Virus record (IMG/VR): IMGVR_UViG_3300032285_001822
Coordinates: 1 to 42,786 of that record
Strand: one strand, 5' to 3'
Source of the DNA: a virus
Length of the DNA: 42,786 nt
Position numbers and translations under genes: made by a program. Positions 13,852 to 20,199 of this stretch are shown one piece after another (position 1 is the first letter of the stretch; every line of letters starts with the position of its first letter). The notes below the pieces were generated by a model. It searched no databases and was not told where the DNA came from. It was given only the letters and a program-made list of their open reading frames with translations.

Positions 13852-14287
13852 AAACGGAATCACCGACACCAACATTACCCCGGTCAGATTCCACCATCCG
13901 TGGCATGAACTTGAGGAATACCAGCCCGATGGCGGCATGTGGAGCATTCCCCGCGCCGCAGACCGCGAACAATTTATCGCCGCGTCCGCTGACCTCATGG
14001 CGGAACCGCAAAAGTTCCTGACGGCAATGTTGCGCGCCCTGGACGAGTGGCCCAAATCGTGCGACGTGGCATTCACCACCCCCGGGCTCAACTGCAAAGC
14101 GTGGATGGGACACGCAGGCTGCTACCTCGCAACAGGATCACCCGAAGAAACCACCCGTATCGGATGGCACCGTCTTGACGCCGCAGAGCAGTACGCCGCA
14201 AACGACGCCGCAGACCAAGCCATCTGCACCTGGGCTCAACGCCGAAACCAAGAACAACAGCAACTCAGCCTATTTTGGGGATTCTGA
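13841..14287 (+). CDS. conserved small protein of the ParB-PAPS reductase cassette
   Basis: The 148-residue protein (GTG at 13841) lies between the ParB-like and PAPS-reductase-like genes, overlapping one by 11 bases and the other by one. Its sequence includes HHPWHELEEYQPDGGMWSIP, CDVAFTTPGLNCKAWMGHAGCYLATGSPEETTRIGWH. Conserved-looking Cys, His and Trp residues suggest a folded domain with possible metal binding. I recognise the pattern as a phage protein but know no function. Constant location between the two would suggest a three-part complex. Confidence 0.65.
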   Translation: MFNKNGITDTNITPVRFHHPWHELEEYQPDGGMWSIPRAADREQFIAASADLMAEPQKFLTAMLRALDEWPKSCDVAFTTPGLNCKAWMGHAGCYLATGSPEETTRIGWHRLDAAEQYAANDAADQAICTWAQRRNQEQQQLSLFWGF

Positions 14288-15579
14288 TGCCAAAAACACC
14301 GTTAGGAATGGACGTACTGACCGCCGCCCGCCAACGAGTCCAATGGACGTTTGACAACTTCGAACGCGTCTACGTGTCCTACTCGGCCGGAAAAGACTCC
14401 ACCGTAATGCTGTACCTCGTTGAAGAAGAAGCACGGAAACGCAACCGCCGCTTCGGTGTTCTCCTGGTCGATTTGGAAGGCCAGTACCAATGCACCATTG
14501 ACCACGCGGAACAACAGCTTGCCCGCATCGCAGACATCACCGATCAATACTGGGTGTGCTTGCCCATCGCACTTCGCAACGCGGTATCGGTGTACCAACC
14601 CAAGTGGCAGTGCTGGGAACCCGGCAAGGAAGACGCCTGGATCAGGCCGATGCCGAACCGGCACGTCATCAGCGATGAAAACTTTTTCCCGTTTTTCAGC
14701 CGCGACATGGAGTTTGAGGAGTTCGTTCCCGAGTTCGGTGAATGGTATTCCCAAGGGGAACGAACCGCTTGCCTCGTAGGTATCCGCTCCGACGAATCCC
14801 TGAACCGGTTCCGCACCATCGCATCAACGACCAAAGTCACTTTAGACGGGAAGCAATACACCAGCCTCGTCACCGACCACGTCTACAACGTCTACCCCAT
14901 CTACGACTGGCGCACTCAAGACATTTGGACATACCACGCCCACAACAAAAACTTGCCCTACAACCACCTGTACGACCTTATGGGCATGGCCGGACTATCC
15001 ATCCACCACATGCGCATCTGCCAACCCTACGGAGATGACCAACGCCGCGGCCTGTGGCTGTTTCACCTCATCGAACCCGAAACATGGGCACGCGTCGTGG
15101 CACGCGTCAACGGAGCCAACAGCGGCGCTCTATACGTCCAAGAGTGGGGAAACATCAACGGCTACCGGCGCATCACAAAACCCGAGGGCCACACCTGGGA
15201 ATCATTCGCCAAACTTCTCATCGAATCCATGCCGCCGCAGATGACTCAGCACTACGCCGACAAAGTTCTCCTATTTCAACGCTGGTGGATGAACCGCGGC
15301 TACCCCGATGGAATCCCCGATGAAGCGCCCTACGCCCTTGAAGCCAAACGCCTAGCCCCGTCGTGGAGACGCGTATGCAAGTCCCTACTTCGCAACGACT
15401 ATTGGTGCAAAGGATTGGGATTCAGTCAACACAAATCCGCCGCTTACACCAAATATCAAGAAATGATGCGCCGCCGACGCGGCTCCTGGGGTGTCACAGA
15501 CGGATCAATTGCAGCCACCGAACAAATGTTAGACCCCGGTCAGGGTGAGTTGTTTGTCCTTGAACAAGAGGTGTGCTGA
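14287..15579 (+). CDS. PAPS reductase/IbrA-like ATP pyrophosphatase-family protein
   Basis: The 430-residue protein carries the PP-loop SAGKDST (residues 33-39) of the adenine-nucleotide alpha-hydrolase fold. It is followed by a long domain like DUF3440/IbrA (RNAVSVYQPKWQCWEPGKEDAW, then YPIYDWRTQDIWTY...HMRICQPYGDDQRRGL). These proteins activate substrates with ATP and may transfer sulphur, as in DndC, though the substrate in phages is unknown. Gene order ParB-like, small protein, PAPS reductase-like makes a self-contained cassette. The ATG at 14287 overlaps the previous stop; a TTG at 14275 is less likely. Confidence 0.8.
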   Translation: MPKTPLGMDVLTAARQRVQWTFDNFERVYVSYSAGKDSTVMLYLVEEEARKRNRRFGVLLVDLEGQYQCTIDHAEQQLARIADITDQYWVCLPIALRNAVSVYQPKWQCWEPGKEDAWIRPMPNRHVISDENFFPFFSRDMEFEEFVPEFGEWYSQGERTACLVGIRSDESLNRFRTIASTTKVTLDGKQYTSLVTDHVYNVYPIYDWRTQDIWTYHAHNKNLPYNHLYDLMGMAGLSIHHMRICQPYGDDQRRGLWLFHLIEPETWARVVARVNGANSGALYVQEWGNINGYRRITKPEGHTWESFAKLLIESMPPQMTQHYADKVLLFQRWWMNRGYPDGIPDEAPYALEAKRLAPSWRRVCKSLLRNDYWCKGLGFSQHKSAAYTKYQEMMRRRRGSWGVTDGSIAATEQMLDPGQGELFVLEQEVC

Positions 15580-16379
15580 TGGGTTGGATTCGCATCGAAG
15601 ACGACTTTTACGACAACGGCAAGATCATCGCGGCTGGCGCTCACGGCGTAGCGGTGTGGATCGCCGCAATGGGGTGGTGTAACCGCAACCTCACTGACGG
15701 CATGATCCCGGTCATTCGGTCTCGGCAACTGGTGGACTTTACCGGGATCACGGTGATGAACGGCATGTCCAACCAAGAGGGTGTGGCGTGCGCTGATCAC
15801 GCCGTGCAAACCCTCATCGGGGTTGAGTTGTTCCACGAAGCGGGCCACGACTGCCCCGACTGTGTCCAGCCGCCTTTGGGGTCGTATGTCATTCACGACT
15901 ACCTGAAGTATCAGCCGTCGCGGCAGCAGGTTGAGGCGAAAGCCGAGGCGAACCGGGAACGGGTGCGGCAGTTCAAGGAACGCCACAAAGCCGGTAACGC
16001 CGTAGGTAATGCATTAGCTAATGCGCGGGTAACGGAGCAACTACACGACACCCCAAACCCAAACCCAAACCCAAGTAGTACTTCTGTGGTTACTAAAAAA
16101 GGGGGGGTTACGTTCCCTAACGCGCGAGGCACTGCCAGCCGCCCCATTTGCTCCAAACATCCACAGGGCAACGACACCGACGAGAACTGCCGTGGATGCA
16201 TGAAAACCCGCCAGTGGGACGAATCCCACGCCGCCGATGCCCAGGCCGACGAGCTGGAAGCGAAACGCCGAGCCCGCGAAATCTCCGAGGGATGCCCGGA
16301 CTGCAACGGCACGAACGTCATCGACATCGGCGACAACGAAGTTCGTAAATGCACCCACCCGGACGTGATTCATGCGTGA
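15579..16379 (+). CDS. replication initiator/helicase-loader-like protein
   Basis: The 266-residue protein starts MGWIRIEDDFYDNGKIIAAGAHGVAVWIAAMGWCNRNLTDGMIPV. This is the winged-helix N-terminal pattern of phage replication proteins, ending with YVIHDYLKYQPS. A basic helix (EANRERVRQFKERHKAG) leads into a low-complexity linker (GNAVGNALANA, NPNPNPN, KKGG). The C-terminal part has zinc-type motifs (CSKH...CRGC and CPDC...C). Like lambda O, the linker region of the gene carries DNA repeats that could be the origin. Start: ATG at 15579 overlapping the previous stop. Confidence 0.65.
   Translation: MGWIRIEDDFYDNGKIIAAGAHGVAVWIAAMGWCNRNLTDGMIPVIRSRQLVDFTGITVMNGMSNQEGVACADHAVQTLIGVELFHEAGHDCPDCVQPPLGSYVIHDYLKYQPSRQQVEAKAEANRERVRQFKERHKAGNAVGNALANARVTEQLHDTPNPNPNPSSTSVVTKKGGVTFPNARGTASRPICSKHPQGNDTDENCRGCMKTRQWDESHAADAQADELEAKRRAREISEGCPDCNGTNVIDIGDNEVRKCTHPDVIHA
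15993..16034. repeat. iteron-like repeats within the replication gene, candidate origin
   Basis: Four 7-base units of the form GSTAAYG occur at 15993 (GGTAACG), 16005 (GGTAATG), 16017 (GCTAATG) and 16028 (GGTAACG), with steps of 12, 12 and 11 bases, close to one helical turn. The middle part makes a perfect palindrome, GCATTAGCTAATGC, at 16011-16024. The last unit is out of codon phase with the first three, which argues for DNA-level selection rather than only a peptide repeat. Confidence 0.5.
16052..16107. repeat. CCCAAA hexamer repeats and an A6G7 homopolymer run
   Basis: CCCAAA is repeated from 16052 to 16075 (three exact copies and one ending in AAG), encoding an Asn-Pro repeat. A run of six A followed by seven G covers 16095-16107. 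Both lie in the linker of the replication protein just after the iteron-like units and are prone to slippage. They could alter length or frame, or serve as an easily melted or strand-biased part of an origin. Confidence 0.7.
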
Positions 16380-16557
16380 CCGGTACGGCGACCCCATCGA
16401 AGACGAACCCGTCGACGGCTATGCGGTTGCTCATTGCCCGCTGTGTGACGACTCGGGGATGCGCGGCCTGCACCGCTGCGACCACATCGACTATGCCGAG
16501 ATTGCACGCCGCCACATGCCCACGATCCGTGAAGTGTTGAAGAAAGGCAGTAAGTGA
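16372..16557 (+). CDS. zinc-knuckle microprotein
   Basis: The 61-residue protein overlaps the replication gene by eight bases. It has HCPLCDDSGMRGLHRCDH, a CxxC...CxH site that could bind zinc, flanked by an acidic N-terminus and a basic helix (REVLKKGSK). It resembles in style the zinc site at the end of the preceding protein (CPDCNGT), so the two may be related by partial duplication. The next gene starts inside its last codons. Confidence 0.6.
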   Translation: MRDRYGDPIEDEPVDGYAVAHCPLCDDSGMRGLHRCDHIDYAEIARRHMPTIREVLKKGSK

Positions 16558-16784
16558 CCGAGGACTGGCGGATGGATGCGTTGTGCGCCCAGGTGGACCC
16601 GGAATTGTTTTTCCCCGAGCAGGGTGAGCCCTCCCGTCCCGCGAGGCGTGTTTGTGCGGCCTGTCCGGTCCGTAGGCCGTGTTTGGAGTGGGCAGTGGCT
16701 ACAGGACAGCGTTACGGCGTTTGGGGCGGTCTGAGCGACCGTGAGCGCAAAAGGTGGCGTCGTGACGCTCGACTGGCTAGCTGA
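16554..16784 (+). CDS. WhiB-family iron-sulfur transcription factor
   Basis: The 76-residue protein has the four cysteines of the WhiB cluster, Cys11, Cys34, Cys37 and Cys43 (CAQVDPELFFPE, VCAACPVRRPCLEWA), followed by the GVWGGL turn and a basic C-terminal tail (RERKRWRRDAR). WhiB proteins hold a [4Fe-4S] cluster and bind the primary sigma factor to alter transcription. Phage versions can block host WhiB2 function or regulate phage genes. GTG start at 16554 overlaps the previous stop. Confidence 0.93.
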   Translation: MTEDWRMDALCAQVDPELFFPEQGEPSRPARRVCAACPVRRPCLEWAVATGQRYGVWGGLSDRERKRWRRDARLAS

Positions 16785-16944
16785 CCCCACCGACGACCGC
16801 GTCCAAGCATCCCTGCAATGGACATGCGATCTGTGCTCGGCACGCATCAAACACCTCTGCACCAACCCCATCCACCCAGACAAGCCACTCCCGGGCCGCG
16901 TCGTGCATTACGGCCGACTGATTGACAGGAGACAAGCGAAATGA
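16762..16944 (+). CDS. small protein with a Cys cluster
   Basis: The 60-residue protein starts with GTG at 16762, inside the end of the WhiB gene. A CDLC...KHLC arrangement (about 24-35) could bind a metal. The rest is polar and basic (RVVHYGRLIDRRQAK). An earlier GTG at 16741 is possible. Function unknown. Tight overlap with the next ATG supports translation. Confidence 0.5.
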   Translation: MTLDWLADPTDDRVQASLQWTCDLCSARIKHLCTNPIHPDKPLPGRVVHYGRLIDRRQAK

Positions 16945-17090
16945 CCTGGAAGCACATCGCGGTGACGTGGTTTTCCCTCGGCACCATATTCGGCTCCATC
17001 TTGGCATTCGCATCCTGCTCCCGCGACACCGAACCGCCACCCGTTCAGCAGCCGCTGACCGTCCACTACGCCGGATTGGAGCACCAGTGA
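16941..17090 (+). CDS. small membrane or lipoprotein-like protein
   Basis: The 49-residue protein has a hydrophobic N-terminal segment (IAVTWFSLGTIFGSILAFASC) followed directly by Cys-Ser-Arg-Asp and a Pro-rich tail. The cysteine after FAS resembles a weak lipobox, so it may be a small lipoprotein; otherwise it is a single-span membrane protein. Overlaps of four bases with both neighbours support it as a real gene. Function unknown. Confidence 0.6.
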   Translation: MTWKHIAVTWFSLGTIFGSILAFASCSRDTEPPPVQQPLTVHYAGLEHQ

Positions 17091-17689
17091 GCGACGGCAA
17101 CATCCAAGCCGCACGAACCAAACTTGAGCGGGCTGTAGAACGCCTGATCAACCAACGAGTCGGGGTGTATCACGACGGCAGCCACTACGCCCCCAGCCTC
17201 TACGACTGCCTAGTCTCTGACCTACCCGGAACCCAAGGCGACAACAAGTCCCCTGCCAAGTCGATGCCCCCGGTATGGATCGACGCTTTGCAGCTTCGCG
17301 GCGACATCGACACCCAAACCCACAAATGGGTGCCCAAACTCAAAAACACCCCGAACCGGCTGGGATTCCTCAAGCATCATTCGTGGCGCCCCCAGGACAC
17401 CGACACCGTCACCGACATCGCCCGCCAGGTTGATGTGTGGTGCGAGAAAATCCTGAACCTGCTAGCCCCGGAAAGCCGCAAGGAAATCACCGCCCCCTGC
17501 CCGTCCTGTGGGAAACGCACCGTGTACCGCAAAGAACCCGGCGGCGACGTGGTCCGCATGGCAGCCCTCGTCCTGGTCGTGGACAAAGGCTGCACATGCC
17601 TCGCCTGCGATGCCCACTGGTCCCCGGAGTACTACCTGCACCTGTCACGACTTTTGGAAATCCAACTACCCGCAGGAGTGCTGGAATGA
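17087..17689 (+). CDS. conserved actinophage protein with zinc ribbon
   Basis: The 200-residue protein (GTG at 17087) has an N-terminal helical part (ARTKLERAVERLINQR), a middle domain, and a C-terminal zinc ribbon (CPSCGKRTVYRK...CTCLACDAHW, about 145-182). Proteins of this layout are common in mycobacteriophage early regions. The ribbon suggests nucleic acid binding. Its end overlaps a 24-residue membrane gene. Confidence 0.7.
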   Translation: MSDGNIQAARTKLERAVERLINQRVGVYHDGSHYAPSLYDCLVSDLPGTQGDNKSPAKSMPPVWIDALQLRGDIDTQTHKWVPKLKNTPNRLGFLKHHSWRPQDTDTVTDIARQVDVWCEKILNLLAPESRKEITAPCPSCGKRTVYRKEPGGDVVRMAALVLVVDKGCTCLACDAHWSPEYYLHLSRLLEIQLPAGVLE

Positions 17690-17760
17690 ACAACGCAATG
17701 CTTGCGGCGGTAATCGCTGCCGTCGTTTTCATGCTGGTGGACACGGTGATGTTCCGATGA
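17686..17760 (+). CDS. 24-residue membrane microprotein
   Basis: The ATG at 17686 overlaps the previous stop (ATGA) and the frame ends in ATGA with the next start. The product is nearly all one membrane helix (AMLAAVIAAVVFMLVDTVMF). The perfect chain of overlaps on both sides is the main support. It could be a short regulator of a host membrane protein, but this is conjecture. Confidence 0.5.
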   Translation: MNNAMLAAVIAAVVFMLVDTVMFR

Positions 17761-17960
17761 CCAAGTACCTACCCGGCGACGACGTAATCGTTGACTTCGA
17801 CGGCATGGAGCACCGCGGAGAAGTCATCGACCACCGCAGGGGTGATGTGCTCTGCACCATCACCGTCGACTCCTCAGCCGACTACGGTTCCATCACGCCC
17901 AGGATGGCGCCGCAGTCCACCGTGTGCGTGCCAGAAAAACGTGTCAGACACGCCAACTAG
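17757..17960 (+). CDS. small beta-rich hypothetical protein
   Basis: The 67-residue protein starts MTKYLPGDDVIVDFDGMEHRGEVIDHRRGDVLCTITVD, a pattern of short strands typical of SH3- or KOW-like barrels. It ends just before an intergenic space containing a promoter-terminator pair. No family is certain. Confidence 0.6.
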   Translation: MTKYLPGDDVIVDFDGMEHRGEVIDHRRGDVLCTITVDSSADYGSITPRMAPQSTVCVPEKRVRHAN

Positions 17961-17968
17961 CGTGCCGA

Positions 17969-17997
17969 ATGACAAGCATGTAATTTTGCGTTACTAT
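17969..17997 (+). promoter_or_regulatory. strong candidate sigma70/SigA-type promoter
   Basis: ATGACA (17969-17974) and TACTAT (17992-17997) are separated by exactly 17 bases. This is one of the best consensus matches in the window and lies in one of the few intergenic gaps of the early region. A palindrome, CTTGTGGCACAAG (18003-18015), overlaps the expected start site and could be an operator. Confidence 0.6.
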
Positions 17998-18002
17998 TAC
18001 TC

Positions 18003-18070
18003 CTTGTGGCACAAGTGTGTCCACATCCACTCCGAACCCGACACCCCAATGCGCTGGTGTCGGGTTTTTT
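18003..18070 (+). ncRNA. candidate ~65-nt small RNA or leader
   Basis: The stretch between the promoter ending at 17997 and the terminator at 18035-18070 would be transcribed as a short RNA of about 65 bases. It starts with the dyad CTTGTGGCACAAG and ends with the terminator hairpin. It has no plausible reading frame of its own. It may be a regulatory RNA or an attenuated leader of the genes from 18100 on. Confidence 0.45.
18035..18070 (+). terminator. intrinsic terminator
   Basis: AACCCGACACC (18035-18045) pairs perfectly over 11 bases with GGTGTCGGGTT (18056-18066), with a 10-base loop and a T-run at 18065-18070. It ends either the early operon upstream or the short RNA started at about 18004. 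Confidence 0.85.
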
Positions 18071-18099
18071 CATACCCCGATAATCCGAGCGAGGCGGCG

Positions 18100-18288
18100 A
18101 TGGCCCGCACCCTTGAATCCACCCCACAACTCCGCGCCGCATACGCGCTGTCACAGTCCCGCAAACATCGCCATCACCGCGAATGCCGCTGCCGCATGTA
18201 CGCCGGGAGCTTCTGCTCAGCCGCCGACGCCATGTGGCAGGAAAAGCTCAACATCGCGTTGCAGGACTACCAAAACGGACGGCCCTAA
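18100..18288 (+). CDS. small basic Cys/His protein
   Basis: The 62-residue protein starts at the ATG at 18100 after GAGGCGGCG. It contains RKHRHHRECRCRMYAGSFCSAADAMW with three cysteines and a histidine run, followed by a helix. Basic charge and Cys/His content suggest a nucleic-acid or metal-binding peptide. It is the first gene after the terminator at 18035. Confidence 0.55.
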   Translation: MARTLESTPQLRAAYALSQSRKHRHHRECRCRMYAGSFCSAADAMWQEKLNIALQDYQNGRP

Positions 18289-18309
18289 CCCTCAAGCCCA
18301 GAGGACACC

Positions 18310-18513
18310 ATGACACCAGCCGACATCATCGCCAAACACTTAGCAGCCCTACCCCACCCCGACGGCGGCGTACGGAAACTCCCCGGCTTCTCCGCGCGAC
18401 TCTTACCGGAGCCCATCGCCCAGCAGGTCACCCGCACCGCCCACGACATCGGCGAAGCCATCGTCCACCTGTTGAAACTTAACGGCTACACCATCGTCAA
18501 GGACGACAAGTGA
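18310..18513 (+). CDS. small hypothetical protein
   Basis: The 67-residue protein follows GAGGACACC. It seems helical (ADIIAKHLAALPH, EPIAQQVTRTAHDIGEAIVHLLKLNGYTIV). No motif is identified. It overlaps the next gene by four bases. Confidence 0.6.
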   Translation: MTPADIIAKHLAALPHPDGGVRKLPGFSARLLPEPIAQQVTRTAHDIGEAIVHLLKLNGYTIVKDDK

Positions 18514-18758
18514 CCGAGTTCCACCCCGACATGCTGCCGCCCAGGCCGCAACTCATCCCGCCAGAGCTGCGCCGAGCATCCGTGGACAACACCCTCGACG
18601 GCTTCCAAACCAAAGTCACCCCGGAACAGATCGGCATGTTCATGGCGTTCATCGTCGGCACCCTGTCCGACCCGCGCTGGGGCGTCAAAGTGGATTTGAC
18701 CATCAAGGACGACAACACCGGCTGGCTCCTCGACGTGGAACTACCACACCGTGCCTAA
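18510..18758 (+). CDS. small hypothetical protein
   Basis: The 82-residue protein has a Pro-rich start (HPDMLPPRPQLIPPELRRA) and an apparent alpha-beta end (QIGMFMAFIVGTLSDPRWGVKVDLTIKDDNTGWLLDVELP). Its GTG start overlaps the previous stop. Function unknown. Confidence 0.6.
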   Translation: MTEFHPDMLPPRPQLIPPELRRASVDNTLDGFQTKVTPEQIGMFMAFIVGTLSDPRWGVKVDLTIKDDNTGWLLDVELPHRA

Positions 18759-18831
18759 CTGGTTCACCGCCGCAATCCTCGCCATTCAAGGCTTCACCCT
18801 GTTCGCAACATCAGCTATCGGAAGGCACCTC

Positions 18832-19038
18832 ATGTCCACCCAAGAAGCAATCAACGCCATCGTCACCCAGCTCGGCAAAGCCAAAGACGAAGTGGTCGCC
18901 AAGATCGCCGACGTGCAGGCCCAGCTTGACGCTGCAAGCATCCCCGCCGAGCAGGTCGACCTCACCGCCCTGACCGCCGCCGCCCAGGCACTAGACGACA
19001 TCGTCGCCGATCCGGCCCCGGTCGATCCCGCTGCGTGA
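18832..19038 (+). CDS. small helical phage protein
   Basis: The 68-residue protein from the ATG at 18832 (ribosome site GGAAGGCACCTC) reads MSTQEAINAIVTQLGKAKDEVVAKIADVQAQLDAASIPAEQVDLTALTAAAQALDDIVAD. This is an amphipathic helix pair and a pattern I have seen as a separate small phage protein. A GTG at 18751 would extend it with a hydrophobic stretch (WFTAAILAIQGFTLFATSAIG) and overlap the previous gene. The longer form is possible as a membrane-anchored version, but the strong ribosome site supports the shorter one. Confidence 0.6.
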   Translation: MSTQEAINAIVTQLGKAKDEVVAKIADVQAQLDAASIPAEQVDLTALTAAAQALDDIVADPAPVDPAA

Positions 19039-19337
19039 CCTCCACTAGCCAGTACGCCGGACGCTCCACCCGCAGATACAAAACCCTGCGGGCGGACTTC
19101 CGCCGCAAGTGCAGAATCAACGACTTGCCCTGCTGGCTATGCGGGAAACCCATCGACTACCAACTACCCAAAGAGCACCACGAATCGTTCAACCTCGATC
19201 ACGCCGTACCGAGAAGCGAACGACCAGACCTAGCAGAAGACCCCACCAACTTCCGCCCATCACATCGCGTGTGCAATGAGCGCCGCGGAACAGCCGCACC
19301 CGAGATACCGATAGGCCAACCCAGCGAGGCATGGTGA
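19035..19337 (+). CDS. HNH endonuclease near the packaging region
   Basis: The 100-residue protein has CWLCG (Cys33, Cys36), FNLDHAVPRS (catalytic Asp55-His56), Asn72 in TNFRPSH, and HRVCN (His77, Cys80). HNH proteins encoded next to the terminase genes can take part with terminase in cutting DNA at cos. Here it is 0.6 kb upstream of the small terminase gene with a kinase in between. Its GTG start overlaps the preceding stop. Confidence 0.85.
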   Translation: MTSTSQYAGRSTRRYKTLRADFRRKCRINDLPCWLCGKPIDYQLPKEHHESFNLDHAVPRSERPDLAEDPTNFRPSHRVCNERRGTAAPEIPIGQPSEAW

Positions 19338-19795
19338 CCCTCTACCTCGTCACCGGCCCACCAGCATCGGGCAAGACGACATGGGTCAGAGACAACGCCA
19401 AACACGGCGACATCACCATCGACTACGACCTTATTGCTGCCAGCCTCACACCCACTGGTGGCGATCCGTACGACCAACCAGGCCACATCAAAGCCGTCAC
19501 CAAAGCAGCACGGCAAGCAGCCATCGACACAGCCACACGCTACGCCAACACCACCCACGTGTACGTCATCCAATCCATGCCCAGCGCACGGATGCTGGAG
19601 CAGTACAAGGCACGCGGTGCCCACATCATCACGATTGATCCCGGCGCCGAGGTAGTGATCGCCCGATGCAAACGGGAACGACCGTGGCGCATGACGCAGG
19701 CCGCGAAGCAGTGGTATCGCACCGACGATCAACCCGAAAGGCAGGACGATGATAAGCCCACCATCGAACTCGGCCAACTCAGTGAGAGCTGGTAG
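19331..19795 (+). CDS. AAA-type nucleotide kinase (polynucleotide kinase-like)
   Basis: The 154-residue protein has Walker A GPPASGKTT (residues 9-17) at the N-terminus, DYDLIAASL (a likely acidic partner in DITIDYD), and R-rich lid residues (RCKRERPWRMTQ). The pattern fits small P-loop kinases such as phage polynucleotide kinases. It could repair 5' ends of DNA or RNA. It ends 167 bases before the small terminase gene. Confidence 0.7.
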   Translation: MVTLYLVTGPPASGKTTWVRDNAKHGDITIDYDLIAASLTPTGGDPYDQPGHIKAVTKAARQAAIDTATRYANTTHVYVIQSMPSARMLEQYKARGAHIITIDPGAEVVIARCKRERPWRMTQAAKQWYRTDDQPERQDDDKPTIELGQLSESW

Positions 19796-19962
19796 CCCCA
19801 CCATGTTTGCTGGCTTCGGTCAGGGCAGGGGGGCGTGCAAATCACGGCAACCACAGCGGCCTACCTACACCGCCGGGGCAGTCCTCTCCCCCCGCTCTAC
19901 CAGCACTTTTGAGTCGCCAATGCACCGTTTTGACCTGCAACGATGCGTTCTGAGGCCAAATC
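19796..19962. other. intergenic space before terminase, candidate cos region
   Basis: These 167 bases hold no convincing gene; a 55-codon frame from 19803 has no ribosome site and no recognisable pattern. There are G- and C-runs (GGGGGG near 19830, CCCCCC near 19897) that might pair or mark protein sites. Because head genes begin right after, the virion ends probably lie here, but no cohesive end is visible by eye. Confidence 0.35.
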
Positions 19963-20199
19963 ATGGCTGACAGCAAACCCCAAAACCGGGTTGAACTCCA
20001 CGAACAGCGTCTAGAAAGTTTGCTGGACGCGTTTTGGGGTTTGGCGTTGGAGGGTGATCACAAGTCGGGGGAGTTGTGCCGACGGTTGTTGCAGCAGCAG
20101 GCCGATCTGTTTGGGCTTGCCGCGTTGATCGCTGCGCCGTCCGCTGATGAAGGTGACGATGAACTCGCCAAGCTCCGCGCTCGCCGCACCTCCGCGTAA
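19963..20199 (+). CDS. terminase small subunit-like protein
   Basis: The 78-residue helical protein (RVELHEQRLESLLDAFWGLALEGDHKSGELCRRLLQQQADLFGLAAL) lies directly before and overlapping the large terminase by 41 bases. Short helical proteins at this location bind DNA ends and form the small subunit ring. There is no clear helix-turn-helix, so it rests on context and a similar pattern in other actinophages. Confidence 0.6.
   Translation: MADSKPQNRVELHEQRLESLLDAFWGLALEGDHKSGELCRRLLQQQADLFGLAALIAAPSADEGDDELAKLRARRTSA

Noticed and set aside
17961-18099. Possible N-terminal extension of the gene at 18100 through the promoter-terminator region
   Set aside because: The extension would be translated across a terminator hairpin, whereas the ATG at 18100 has GAGGCGGCG at the right distance.
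19803-19970. 55-codon frame before the terminase small gene
   Set aside because: There is no ribosome site, the composition is random, and it overlaps the terminase start. The space is better explained as a regulatory or packaging site.
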